From contig NZ_KN050767.1 of the NCBI RefSeq assembly GCF_000745855.1, forward strand, positions 96,802-160,801: 64,000 nucleotides of DNA, in the 5' to 3' direction. How positions within the stretch are numbered: the stretch's first letter is position 1; every line of letters begins with the position of its first letter. The translations under genes and the position numbers were made by a program. Below, piece by piece: positions 35,796 to 44,726 of this stretch. The DNA is from Xenophilus azovorans DSM 13620. GTDB taxonomy: Bacteria; Pseudomonadota; Gammaproteobacteria; Burkholderiales; Burkholderiaceae_C. Under the pieces are notes generated by a model. The model was not told the origin of the DNA. It saw only the letters and a program-made list of their open reading frames with translations, and made no database searches.

Positions 35796-37181
35796 CTAGC
35801 TCACGCGCGGCGCCGAGTTCAGCGCCTCGAGGAAGCTCCTGCGCCACCAGTGCACGTCCTGTTCGCGGATGCGCTGCAGCAGCTTGCGGTGACGCGCCTG
35901 CCGCTCGGGCAGGGGCATCTGCAGCGCCTGTTGCACCGTCTCGGCGGTGGCGTGGATGTCGTAGGGGTTGACCAGTAGCGCTTCCCTGAGCTGCTCGGCC
36001 GCCCCGGCGAAGCGCGACAGCACCAGCACGCCGGGGTCTTCGGGATCCTGCGCGGCGACGAATTCCTTGGCCACCAGGTTCATGCCGTCGCGCAGCGGCG
36101 TCACCAGACCCACGGCCGCGGCGCGGCACAGGCCCGGCACGCGCCGGCGCGCCACCATGCGATGGATGTAGCGCACCGGCATCCAGTCCAGTTCGCCATA
36201 GTCGCCGTTGATCGCGCCGCACAGCGACTCCAGCTCGCGCCGGATGGCGCCGTAGGCGTTCACGTCCTCGCGCGTGGGCGAGGCGATCTGGATCAGCGTG
36301 GCGCTGCGCCGGTTTTCCGGGTAGTTGGCCAGCAGCTCGCGGAAGGCGCGCACCCGCTGCGGGATGCCCTTGGAATAGTCGAGGCGGTCGATGCCCAGCA
36401 GCAGGCGGCGCTTGCTGTACTCGCCCTTCATCGTCTCGTACATGTCCTGCGCATCCCTGGCCCGCGTCAGCGCCTCGAACTCGTCGACATCGATGCCGAT
36501 GGGAAAGGCGCTTGCGCGCACCGTCTGGCCCCAGCCGCGGAACAGGTCGTTGCCCAGGGACTCGCCCGTGGCCTCGTTGAACACGTAGCGCTCGAAGTGC
36601 TGCACGTCCTGCTGGGCCTGGAAGCCGACCAGGTCGTAGGCGAACAGCGAGCGCATCAGCCACTCGTGCTGCGGAATGGCCGCCATGATGATCTGCGGCG
36701 GCAGCGGGATGTGCAGGAAGAAGCCGATGCGCTGGCGGCAGCCCATGGCGCGCAGTTCGGCCGCCAGCGGGATGAGGTGGTAGTCGTGCACCCAGAGGAT
36801 GTCGTCCTCCTGCAGCAGCGGCAGCAGCTTGCGCGCGAACAGCTGGTTCACGCGGCGGTAGCCGTCGATGAAGGCGGCCTCGAAGTCCGCCAGGTCCAGC
36901 CGGTCGTGGAACACCGGCCACAGCACCTTGTTGCTGTAGCCCAGGTAGTAGCTGTCGTGGTCCTCGCGGGAGAGGTCCAGCATGGCCAGCGTCACCTTGC
37001 CGGCCTGCTGGCGGTGCACCTCGCCCTCGCCGGTGGGCCCGTCCTCCACGATGCGGCCGCTCCAGCCGAACCACAGGCCGCCGCTTTGCTGCAGCGATTC
37101 GCCCACCGCCACGGCCAGGCCGCCGGCGGCGGGTTTGCGGGGATCGGCGACGCGGTTGGAAATGACGACGAGACGAGGCAT
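35796..37181 (-). CDS. otsA: Trehalose-6-phosphate synthase
   Basis: 461 residues, GT20 family. Makes trehalose-6-phosphate from UDP-glucose and glucose-6-phosphate. Motifs: [19 protein letters not shown] at the N-terminus, [41 protein letters not shown] and [16 protein letters not shown]. It follows otsB by 20 bp, giving an otsB-otsA unit used in osmotic and desiccation protection. Confidence 0.97.
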   Translation of the reverse strand: MPRLVVISNRVADPRKPAAGGLAVAVGESLQQSGGLWFGWSGRIVEDGPTGEGEVHRQQAGKVTLAMLDLSREDHDSYYLGYSNKVLWPVFHDRLDLADFEAAFIDGYRRVNQLFARKLLPLLQEDDILWVHDYHLIPLAAELRAMGCRQRIGFFLHIPLPPQIIMAAIPQHEWLMRSLFAYDLVGFQAQQDVQHFERYVFNEATGESLGNDLFRGWGQTVRASAFPIGIDVDEFEALTRARDAQDMYETMKGEYSKRRLLLGIDRLDYSKGIPQRVRAFRELLANYPENRRSATLIQIASPTREDVNAYGAIRRELESLCGAINGDYGELDWMPVRYIHRMVARRRVPGLCRAAAVGLVTPLRDGMNLVAKEFVAAQDPEDPGVLVLSRFAGAAEQLREALLVNPYDIHATAETVQQALQMPLPERQARHRKLLQRIREQDVHWWRRSFLEALNSAPRVS

Positions 37182-37201
37182 GGGCGGTGGGGATGATGAG
37201 T

Positions 37202-37954
37202 TCAGCGGACGGCCTGGGCGGCGAGGTGGTCGCGCAGCGTGCGCAGCCAGCCGTGCACGGCGGTCGTGCCGGCCAGCCGGTGCTCCGCCTGCGTGGGGCC
37301 CTGGCCGACCTTGATGCCGATGCCGCCGGGGCGCGACTGCACGATGGCGAAGCCGGTCTCGTCGGTCGTGTCGTCGCCGGCGAAGACGGGCACGCGGCCC
37401 TGGAACGGCGCTTCCTCCAGGAAGGCGTCGATGGCCAGGCCCTTGTTGACGCCGGCCGGCTTGACCTCGACCACGCGCTTGCCGTGCAGCAGCTCGAAGT
37501 GCGGGTCGCTGCCGATCACCTCGGCCATCGTGTCCAGGCACAGCGGCCCGAGGTCCGGGGCCAGCCGGTAGTGCAGCGCGATGGCCGCGTGCTTGCGCTC
37601 GACCAGGAGGCCCGTGTGACGCGCGGCCAGCGCATTGGCGGCCTCCAGCACGACGGCCAGGTCCGGGGGCGTGCGCTCCTGCAGGCGGCCCTGCGCGTCG
37701 CGCCGCTGCACGCCGTGCTCGCCGGCGGCAGGCAGGCGCAGGGGCGCCAGGAAGCGGTCGAGCACGTCGATCTGGCGGCCGGAGACGATGGCCAGCGCGC
37801 CGTCCAGCCGCTCGTGCAGCTCGATGAGCAGCGGCACCAGGCCGGGCGCCACCTCGATCGCCTCGGGCGTCTCGGCGATGGCCACCAGCGTGCCGTCGAA
37901 ATCCAGGAAGAGGGCCGGGTCGCGGTCCGGCAGGGGGGGCGGGGGCAGTTGCAT
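37202..37954 (-). CDS. otsB: Trehalose-6-phosphate phosphatase
   Basis: 250 residues, HAD superfamily. Motif I is FLDFDGTLVAIAETPEAI, motif II in AIVSGRQIDVL, and motif IV GDDTTDETGF. It dephosphorylates trehalose-6-phosphate and is the first gene of the otsBA unit. The start ATG 37954 lies 15 residues before DFDGT. Confidence 0.96.
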   Translation of the reverse strand: MQLPPPPLPDRDPALFLDFDGTLVAIAETPEAIEVAPGLVPLLIELHERLDGALAIVSGRQIDVLDRFLAPLRLPAAGEHGVQRRDAQGRLQERTPPDLAVVLEAANALAARHTGLLVERKHAAIALHYRLAPDLGPLCLDTMAEVIGSDPHFELLHGKRVVEVKPAGVNKGLAIDAFLEEAPFQGRVPVFAGDDTTDETGFAIVQSRPGGIGIKVGQGPTQAEHRLAGTTAVHGWLRTLRDHLAAQAVR

Positions 37955-38033
37955 GTCGCGTTTCACCTTAACACGCTGAAACGCGCGGCTGCGTCGGCGG
38001 ATGCCGCCAATGCGGCGTGGGCGCGCACGCCGC

Positions 38034-39299
38034 TCAGCGCGGCGGCGCCTCGCCGGCGGCCGCGGCCACCGCCTCGACCCGCGTCGCATGAATCGCCGCA
38101 CCGACCTGCGGCCCGCGCGCGCCGCGCTCCATCGCCCGGCGCGACACCGTGCCCGTGTCCACGCCGCGCGCGGCGGCCAGCACCGCCAGCAGCCGCTCGC
38201 GCTGCGGATAGGGCTGCGCCTCCAGCCCGAGGCGCCCGCGCGCGTCGCATTCGCAGGCCAGCAGTGCATCGGCAAAACGCTGCGGCTTGCGGAAGGCATC
38301 GCAGCGCTCCAGCAGCCGCACCAGCGCCGCCGGCCCGAAGCCGGCGCTGCGGTGGATGTTGCCGTGCTCGCGCGCCACCACCTCGGCCAGCTCGCGGATC
38401 TCGGTGGGCACGCGCCAGCGTTCGCACAGGCCGGCCAGCAGATCGGCGCTGCGCTGCTCGTGGCCGATGTGCCGCGGCAGCGCCTCGGCCGGCGTGGTGC
38501 CCTTGCCGAGGTCGTGCGTCAGGCAGGCGAAGCGCACCGCCAGCGGCGCCTGCAGCCGCGCGCTCATGTCCAGCACCATCATCAGGTGCGCGCCGGTGTC
38601 GACCTCGGGGTGGTGCTGCTCGGGCTGCGGCACGCCCCACAGGCGCTCCACCTCCGGCAGCAGCACGGCCAGCGCGCCGCATTCGCGCAGCACCTCGAAC
38701 ATGCGCGAGGGCTTCGCCTCCATCAGCCCGCGCGCCAGCTCCTGCCAGACGCGCTCGGGCACCAGCGCGTCGGCCTCGCCGGCGGCGACCATGGCGCGCA
38801 TCAGCGCCATCGTTTCCGGCGCCACGGCGAAGTCGTGGAAACGCGCGGCGAAGCGCGCCAGCCGCAGGATGCGGACCGGGTCCTCGCGGAAGGCGTCGGT
38901 CACGTGGCGCAGCACCTTGTCCTGCAGGTCGCGCCGGCCGTGGAAGGGGTCGATCAGCGCGTCGATGGGCAGCGGGCGCACGTCGGCCTGCGCGGCGGGC
39001 AGTGCCATGGCGTTGATGCTCAGGTCGCGCCGCGCGAGGTCTTCCTCCAGCGTCACTTCCGGCGCGGCGTGCACGACGAAGCCGCGGTAGCCCGGCGCGC
39101 TCTTGCGCTCGGTGCGGGCCAGGGCGTATTCCTCGCGCGTGTCGGGATGCAGGAAGACCGGGAAGTCCCGCCCTACGGGCAGAAAGCCCGCGTCGAGCAT
39201 CTGCTGCACCGTGGCGCCGACGACCACCCAGTCGCGGTCGCTGCCCGGCCGGCCGAGCAGCGCGTCGCGGATGGCGCCGCCCACGAGGTAGTTCTCCAT
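38034..39299 (-). CDS. cca: Multifunctional CCA tRNA nucleotidyltransferase
   Basis: 421 residues. Adds or repairs the 3' CCA of tRNA. The head has YLVGGAIRDALLG and SDRDWVVVGAT (catalytic Asp pair), then EDLARRDLSINAMAL, EDPVRILRLARFAAR and the HD phosphohydrolase domain LTHDLGKGTTPAE. The length with HD domain is the enterobacterial/betaproteobacterial type. A second class II relative, pcnB, lies at 12.7 kb. Confidence 0.96.
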   Translation of the reverse strand: MENYLVGGAIRDALLGRPGSDRDWVVVGATVQQMLDAGFLPVGRDFPVFLHPDTREEYALARTERKSAPGYRGFVVHAAPEVTLEEDLARRDLSINAMALPAAQADVRPLPIDALIDPFHGRRDLQDKVLRHVTDAFREDPVRILRLARFAARFHDFAVAPETMALMRAMVAAGEADALVPERVWQELARGLMEAKPSRMFEVLRECGALAVLLPEVERLWGVPQPEQHHPEVDTGAHLMMVLDMSARLQAPLAVRFACLTHDLGKGTTPAEALPRHIGHEQRSADLLAGLCERWRVPTEIRELAEVVAREHGNIHRSAGFGPAALVRLLERCDAFRKPQRFADALLACECDARGRLGLEAQPYPQRERLLAVLAAARGVDTGTVSRRAMERGARGPQVGAAIHATRVEAVAAAAGEAPPR

Positions 39300-39348
39300 G
39301 CCGTCAGTTTAGGCGGCGGTGCGCCGGCCCGCGGCGCATGCGGGCCGT

Positions 39349-40041
39349 TCAGCCGCGCGACGTGCGGTACGGCTCGTCGAAGGCGACGAAGTCGTGCTCG
39401 GACAGCGCCTGGTCGATCCAGGCGCGCACGCCGGGCAGGGCCAGCAGGCGGTCGATGTAGGCCTGCGCCGCCTCGGGCACCGGCAGCCCGTAGGTGCGGA
39501 TGCGGGTGGCCACTGGCGCGTAGAAGGCGTCGGCGATGCTGAACTCGCCGAAGAGCATCGGGCCGCCGTGCGCGGCCAGGCATTCGCTCCACATGCTGCC
39601 GATGCGCTGCAGGTCGCTGCGCACGCCGGCCTGCTCGGCCACCAGGCGCTGGCCGACCTCGCGCAGGTCGGCCTCGATGTTCATGGTGCAGTGGCTGCGC
39701 AGCGCGGTGAAGCCGGCGTGCATCTCGGCGCTGATGCTGCGCGCGCGTGCCCGGGCGGCGGCATCGCGCGGCCACAGCGCGCGCTCGGGGAAGCGCTCGG
39801 CCAGGTATTCGGCGATGGCCATCGTGTCCCACACGGCCAGGTCGCCGTCGACCAGCACGGGCACCGTACCGGCCGGGTTGATCGCGCCCACGGTGGCCTT
39901 GAAGTGCGAGTCCGGGCCGAAGGAGTCGAAGCGCACCATCACCTCCTCGAAGGGGATGCCGGCCTGCGTCATCAGCACCCAGGGGCGCATGGACCAGGAC
40001 GAGTAGTTCTTGTTGCCGATGTAGAGCTTCAATGCGGACAT
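39349..40041 (-). CDS. Glutathione S-transferase family protein
   Basis: 230 residues. The N-terminal thioredoxin-like domain begins LKLYIGNKNYSSWSMRPW, with GTVPVLVDGDLAVWDTMAIAEYL as the glutathione site; the helical C-terminal domain follows. The YSSWSMRPW start is typical of a bacterial GST subgroup. Substrate unknown; detoxification is likely. Confidence 0.93.
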   Translation of the reverse strand: MSALKLYIGNKNYSSWSMRPWVLMTQAGIPFEEVMVRFDSFGPDSHFKATVGAINPAGTVPVLVDGDLAVWDTMAIAEYLAERFPERALWPRDAAARARARSISAEMHAGFTALRSHCTMNIEADLREVGQRLVAEQAGVRSDLQRIGSMWSECLAAHGGPMLFGEFSIADAFYAPVATRIRTYGLPVPEAAQAYIDRLLALPGVRAWIDQALSEHDFVAFDEPYRTSRG

Positions 40042-40135
40042 GCGTTCGTTCTCCTTGCTGAGCCGGCCATGCTAGCCGCGGCCGGCTGCGCCGTTGATGC
40101 CGGATGCGGCGGCGATTGATGCGCGCGGCGGCGGC

Positions 40136-40702
40136 TCAGCGCGGCGGCGGCTCGTCCGGCGTGGCGATCACCTTCTTCGCGGCGACGTCCTGCGCCCGGC
40201 GCGGGCCGGCCAGCCGCTCGACCAGGCTCACCAGGTGCGGCACCAGCTGCAGCACGACCAGCGCCAGCAGCGCGCTGAGCACCGCCGTCACCTCGCGCCC
40301 CAGGCCGCAGGCCATGCCGATGGCGGCCGTCATCCACAGGCCGGCGGCGGTGGTCAGGCCCTGCACCTGCGCTTCGTCCCTGCCCTGCTTGAGGATGGTG
40401 CCCGCGCACAGGAAGCCCACGCCGGCCACCAGGCCCTGGATCACGCGGCTCATGTCGGCCGGCACGATGCCGCTTTGCTGCGGCACCAGCACGAACAGCG
40501 CCGAGCCGATGGCCACCAGCATGTGCGTGCGCACGCCGGCCGCCTTGCCCTGCTGCTCGCGCTCGAAGCCGAGCACGAAGCCCAGCACGGCGGCCAGCAG
40601 CAGCCGCACCAGGATGCGCACCAGCTGTTCCAGGTCGGGCACGTCGGAGAACTCGGCGGCCACCGTGTCGGCCAGGCGGGTGCTCCAGTCGGATGAGGCC
40701 AT
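40136..40702 (-). CDS. MgtC/SapB-family membrane protein
   Basis: 188 residues with four helices. The family core is readable: LLLAAVLGFVLGFEREQQGKAAGVRTHMLVAIGSALF, split here as LGFVLGFEREQ, AGVRTHMLVAIGSALF and GVGFLCAGTIL, with GLTTAAGLWMTAAIGMACG following. MgtC-like proteins affect magnesium limitation responses and ATP synthase. The C-terminus is a short cytosolic tail. Confidence 0.9.
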   Translation of the reverse strand: MASSDWSTRLADTVAAEFSDVPDLEQLVRILVRLLLAAVLGFVLGFEREQQGKAAGVRTHMLVAIGSALFVLVPQQSGIVPADMSRVIQGLVAGVGFLCAGTILKQGRDEAQVQGLTTAAGLWMTAAIGMACGLGREVTAVLSALLALVVLQLVPHLVSLVERLAGPRRAQDVAAKKVIATPDEPPPR

Positions 40703-40790
40703 GGGGCTGCGTGCGTCGGGTGGGGGCTGGGAGGGGCTGCGGCACTGTAGACCGCCGCCCGCCGTGCCGCTGTAGGCGCAGGCCGCCGGT

Positions 40791-41441
40791 TCAGTGGGGC
40801 GCCGGCGGCGGTGGCGCGGCGGCCGGCTGGCCGGGCGGCGGCAGCGCGGCGGGCAGCGGCGCGCCGGCCGCTGCGCTGCCGTGCCAGCGCCGCAGCACGC
40901 GCTGGAAGAACAGGCTGTTGGGCAGTTGCAGCGTGGTGCCGTTGGCGGCGTCGCCGGTCTCGTCCAGCGTGGTGTAGACGAGGTTGATGTCGGCCACGCG
41001 GCCCTTCAGGCCGGGCTTGTCGCCGTTCTCCAGCAGCTCCACCAGGTCGCCGAGGCGGAAGGCCCGGGTGGTGAAGATCAGCAGCGCGCAGAAGATGTTC
41101 GACAGCACGCTCCAGGCGGCGAAGAAGGCCACCGCGCCCACGGCCGCGAAGCCGGTGAAGGCCGTCCACAGCACGCCGCCCGAGACGCCCAGGCGCTCCA
41201 GGCACCACAGCAGCGCGCCGCCGTAGACCACGAAGGCGACGGTGCGCCGCGACAGCAGCACGACCTCGGAGGGCAGGGCGTAGGCCGCGGCCAGCCGGCG
41301 GACGAGCCGGCGCACCAGGCGCATCAGCAGCCAGGCCACCAGGACGATGAGCACGACCTGCACGGCGGGCACCAGCACGTCGAGCCAGTCGAGGGCCCAG
41401 GGCGGCAGGTGGGCGCGCAGCCATTGGAGGGATTTGTTCAT
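40791..41441 (-). CDS. MscS-type mechanosensitive channel, short form
   Basis: 216 residues: two N-terminal helices (about 20-45 and 65-85), a pore helix (TAFTGFAAVGAVAFFAAWSVLS region, about 95-120) and the start of the beta domain (AFRLGDLVEL, GRVADINLVYTTLDE, LPNSLFF). The usual C-terminal vestibule is shortened and replaced by a Pro/Ala-rich tail. Probably a small-conductance osmotic channel. Confidence 0.83.
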   Translation of the reverse strand: MNKSLQWLRAHLPPWALDWLDVLVPAVQVVLIVLVAWLLMRLVRRLVRRLAAAYALPSEVVLLSRRTVAFVVYGGALLWCLERLGVSGGVLWTAFTGFAAVGAVAFFAAWSVLSNIFCALLIFTTRAFRLGDLVELLENGDKPGLKGRVADINLVYTTLDETGDAANGTTLQLPNSLFFQRVLRRWHGSAAAGAPLPAALPPPGQPAAAPPPPAPH

Positions 41442-41501
41442 GTCGTCAAAGGCGCGCGGCCCCGGTCGGGGCCGCGTGGCGCATAGGGATCGGGCAGGCG
41501 G

Positions 41502-43478
41502 TCAGGGCAGGTCCTTGTTCGGCTCCGGCTCGGCGGCCGAGCGCGGGCCGACGGTGCCCAGCCGGTCCTTCAGCGACTGTGGCCGGCCGGTGATGAGGGC
41601 CGCGTAGTTGGTGGTGTTGGCCAGCACCTTCTTGACGTAGTCGCGCGTTTCGTTGAAGGGCACGTTCTCGGCCCAGATGGCGGCGTCGAGCACCGGCCCG
41701 TTGCGCCAGGCGCGCGGGCGGCCCGGGCCGGCGTTGTAGGCGGCTGCCGCCAGCGGCATGGAGCCGTCGAAATCGTCCAGCGCCAGCTTCAGGTAGCTGG
41801 TGCCCAGCGTGATGTTGGTCTCGCGGTCGGTGATCATCGAGGGCGCGTAGTCCAGCCCGATCTTGCGCGCCGTCCAGCGCGCGGTGGCGGGCATGAGCTG
41901 CATCAGCCCCGAGGCGCCGACGCCCGAGCGCGCGTCCATGATGAAGCGCGACTCCTGGCGGATCAGGCCGTAGACGTAGGCCGGGTCCAGGCCGATGTCG
42001 GCGCTCTTGCGCAGCACCGTGTCGTGGAAGGGCATCGGGAAGCGCTGCTCGGCGCTGATGAAGCCCTTGGTGCGCTCGCTGGTGTTGATGCAGCGGTCGT
42101 ACACCTCGCGCTGGCAGGCCAGGTCGGCGGCGGCCAGCAGGGCGCGGTCGTCCATGCCGCCGCGCTCGTGCAGGTTGGTGGCGTAGTTCCACTCGCGCAC
42201 GCCCTCGGAGCGCAGGCCGATGCCGATGGCGTACAGCGCGCGCTGCAGCGAGGCGTTGCTGCGTGCGGCGGCTCTTTCCTCGGGCGTGAGCGGCTCCGGC
42301 GGCGTGGGCACCTGCGCGCGCTGGCCCAGGTCTTCCAGCGCCAGCAGCTCGTAGAAGCCGCGCGTGCCGGCGATCGACTGCAGCAGCTCGCGCGATTCCT
42401 CCTGGCGCCGCGCGCCACCCTGCGCGGCGAGGGCGCGGGCCTTCCAGTAGACCCAGGTGGCGTCCTGGCGCGCCTCCTCGCTCATCGCGTCGACGGCGGA
42501 CTCGACCTCCTTCCAGCGGCCCATGCGCAGCGCGGCGCGCACGCGCCAGCCGAGCATGTCGTCGGTGAGGTCGCCGTTCTTCGTCACGTTGGCGAAGTAG
42601 CCCGGCGCCTGGGGCGAGAGCTTCTGCGCCGCCTGGCGGCCGATGCTGCCCCACAGCCAGTTGCGCTCCTCGGGCGAGAGCATGGGGCCCCACTTGCCCT
42701 CCAGTTGCGTGGCGGCGGTGTCGGGGTCGGAGGCGGCCATGCGGATCAGGGCCAGCACCACCATCTCCTTGCGCGCCTTGCTGGCGGCCGAGGCGGCGCC
42801 GGAGAGGAAGCGCGCCGCGCTGGCGCCGACCTGGGCGAAGGTGGGCAGCGCCTCGGGCGCGACCAGCGTGACGGCGGCGCGGGCCGCGCTGGTGCGGTTG
42901 GCCTCCATCGCCAGGCGCGCCTTGCGCCAGGCGTCGTTGGGCGACATCAGGCGCGCGGCGATCATGCGGTCGGCCGCGGTGAGGCAGCCGTCGTCCAGGT
43001 CGCGCTGGCCCAGCCAGTTGCGCCGCACCGTCTCGGCCTGCTCCGGCGTGGCCTGGCCGCTGGTCAGCACGTCGACCAGGATGGCGTAGCACTGCACCTC
43101 GCGGTCGTCGCGCATGCGAAAGCCCGCGTGCAGCGCCGCGAACTCGTCCCACTGCCGGCGCTGGCCGAGCAGCAGCAGCCAGTCGTTGCGCAGCCGGTCT
43201 TCCTGGTAGGTGCCGGCGTAGCGGGCGAGGAAGGCCTGCACCTCGTCGCTGCCGGCCTCCTGGAGGCGCGCCTTCAGCTCCCAGTAGGCGGCCCACGGCT
43301 CCAGCGCGTGGCCGCGCGCCGCGGGCAGCAGGGCCGCCAGCCGGGCCTTGTCGCCGCGCTGGAAGGCCTGCTTCATCTGGAGGATCACGTCGTCGCTGCC
43401 GGCCTCCTGCGCGCAGGCGGGCTGCGCCAGCACGACCGACCCCAGCAGCAAGGCTGCCAAAATGCTTCGAAACTGCAT
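41502..43478 (-). CDS. slt: Soluble lytic murein transglycosylase (Slt70-like)
   Basis: 658 residues with a signal peptide (about 1-23, ending ACAQ). A long helical ring of superhelix repeats leads to a C-terminal lysozyme-like domain with catalytic Glu509 in GLIRQESRF, then GASGLMQLMPATA, TNITLGTSYL and AAAYNAGPGRP. It cleaves peptidoglycan with 1,6-anhydro products in the periplasm. Divergent from the cyclo-ligase gene with only 9 bp between starts. Confidence 0.94.
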   Translation of the reverse strand: MQFRSILAALLLGSVVLAQPACAQEAGSDDVILQMKQAFQRGDKARLAALLPAARGHALEPWAAYWELKARLQEAGSDEVQAFLARYAGTYQEDRLRNDWLLLLGQRRQWDEFAALHAGFRMRDDREVQCYAILVDVLTSGQATPEQAETVRRNWLGQRDLDDGCLTAADRMIAARLMSPNDAWRKARLAMEANRTSAARAAVTLVAPEALPTFAQVGASAARFLSGAASAASKARKEMVVLALIRMAASDPDTAATQLEGKWGPMLSPEERNWLWGSIGRQAAQKLSPQAPGYFANVTKNGDLTDDMLGWRVRAALRMGRWKEVESAVDAMSEEARQDATWVYWKARALAAQGGARRQEESRELLQSIAGTRGFYELLALEDLGQRAQVPTPPEPLTPEERAAARSNASLQRALYAIGIGLRSEGVREWNYATNLHERGGMDDRALLAAADLACQREVYDRCINTSERTKGFISAEQRFPMPFHDTVLRKSADIGLDPAYVYGLIRQESRFIMDARSGVGASGLMQLMPATARWTARKIGLDYAPSMITDRETNITLGTSYLKLALDDFDGSMPLAAAAYNAGPGRPRAWRNGPVLDAAIWAENVPFNETRDYVKKVLANTTNYAALITGRPQSLKDRLGTVGPRSAAEPEPNKDLP

Positions 43479-43487
43479 CGAGGGATT

Positions 43488-44123
43488 ATGGACAAGGCAC
43501 ACGATGGAAATCGCTCGCGCACCGGCGCGAAGCCGTCCGCAGCGGGCGAATTTCTCAAGGCGCAGGTCCGCAAGGCGCTGATCGAGCAGCGCCTGGCCAT
43601 GCCGGACCGCCTGCAGCGCGCCGCCGCCCTGCAGCAGGTGATGCGCATCTGGCTGGTGGGGCGGCCCGACACGGTGATCGGCGCCTACTGGCCGATCAAG
43701 GGCGAGTTCGACCCGCTGCCCGCGCTGCACCGCTGGAAGGAAGACGGCGAGCTGATGGACGAGCCCCTGCGCCGGCGCATCGGGCTGCCGGTGGTCGACC
43801 GCGTGCACAAGACGCTGACCTTCCACGCCTGGTACCCGGGCTGCCCGATGGAGAACGACGCCTACGACATCCCCAAGCCCAAGGACACCGAGCTGATCGT
43901 CCCCACGCTGCTGTTCGTGCCCTGCCTGGGCTACAGCGCGGGCGGCTACCGGCTGGGCTACGGCGGCGGCTTCTACGACCGCACGCTGGCGGCGATGGTG
44001 CCCCGGCCGTTCACGGTGGGGCTGGGCTTCGCCAACGGCTTCGTCGACGACTTCGAGCCGGAGGCGCACGACGTGCCGCTGGATGCGATCCTGAACGACA
44101 ACGGGGTGGTCTGGCCTGTGTAG
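43488..44123 (+). CDS. 5-formyltetrahydrofolate cyclo-ligase
   Basis: 211 residues. Converts 5-formyl-THF to 5,10-methenyl-THF with ATP. Motifs: QVRKALIEQRLAM at the N-terminus, IGAYWPIKGEFDP, ELIVPTLLFVPCLGYSAGGYR and the ATP-binding GYGGGFYDRTLA. The 5' end is very close to slt, so the promoters must overlap the opposing coding sequence. Confidence 0.92.
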   Translation: MDKAHDGNRSRTGAKPSAAGEFLKAQVRKALIEQRLAMPDRLQRAAALQQVMRIWLVGRPDTVIGAYWPIKGEFDPLPALHRWKEDGELMDEPLRRRIGLPVVDRVHKTLTFHAWYPGCPMENDAYDIPKPKDTELIVPTLLFVPCLGYSAGGYRLGYGGGFYDRTLAAMVPRPFTVGLGFANGFVDDFEPEAHDVPLDAILNDNGVVWPV

Positions 44124-44726
44124 CACAGCGGGCGTGTTGTTCGTGGTCCGGCCCAGGCCCCGGTGAGGGGGCGGTGGCGCTTCGGTGGAGCGGTCGGCGC
44201 TTTGCGCCGACTCCCCTGCGATGCTCGCGCGGCCGGGCCGGCGCAGAACTCACTGCGCGCTCCTGCGGAGCGCTCCGTTCAAACAGCTGCGCCGAGTCAG
44301 ATCACGAAGCATGCCTGTCCTGCGGCAGGCATGCAGCCCGGCCGCCCTGCGCTTCTCGGCGCTCCACAGGCGCGCCACCGCCCCCTCACCGGGGCCTGGG
44401 CCTGCGCCCGGGTTGTTCAACCGCTCTCCCCGGATGCACCCGGACGGTTCCACGCGCCGTGGCCGGGGGCCTGGGGCGAGGGCGATTTGTGGGGCGGCGA
44501 GGAGCGCAGGCCAGGGGCGGGCGTGCCTGCCGAAGGACAGGCACGCTTCAACTCTGACTCGCTGCACCTGTTTGAACGGAGCGCTCCGCAGGAGCGCGCA
44601 GTGAGTTGTGCAGCGCCGCCCCTGGCCGAGCACCGCAGCGCAGTCGGCGCAACGCGCCGACCGCCCCACCATGAGCCCGCGCCCCAGGCCCGCGGCCACG
44701 GCGCGCGCCCACCAAAGTCAAAAGAA
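44124..44726. repeat. 603-bp non-coding region of nested inverted repeats
   Basis: The spacer is built of long inverted repeats. A 30-bp perfect pair lies at 44151-44180 and 44372-44401. A roughly 46-bp pair with about two mismatches lies at 44243-44288 and 44566-44611. A third imperfect pair is at about 44450-44500 and 44655-44710, and a fourth at about 44190-44212 and 44643-44665. Small palindromes sit inside the loops (GCATGCCTG...CAGGCATGC at 44309-44334; CGTGCCTG...CAGGCACG at 44522-44545). No convincing gene is present. It separates the cyclo-ligase from the enamidase gene and could be a non-autonomous mobile element or a structured RNA. Confidence 0.8.
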
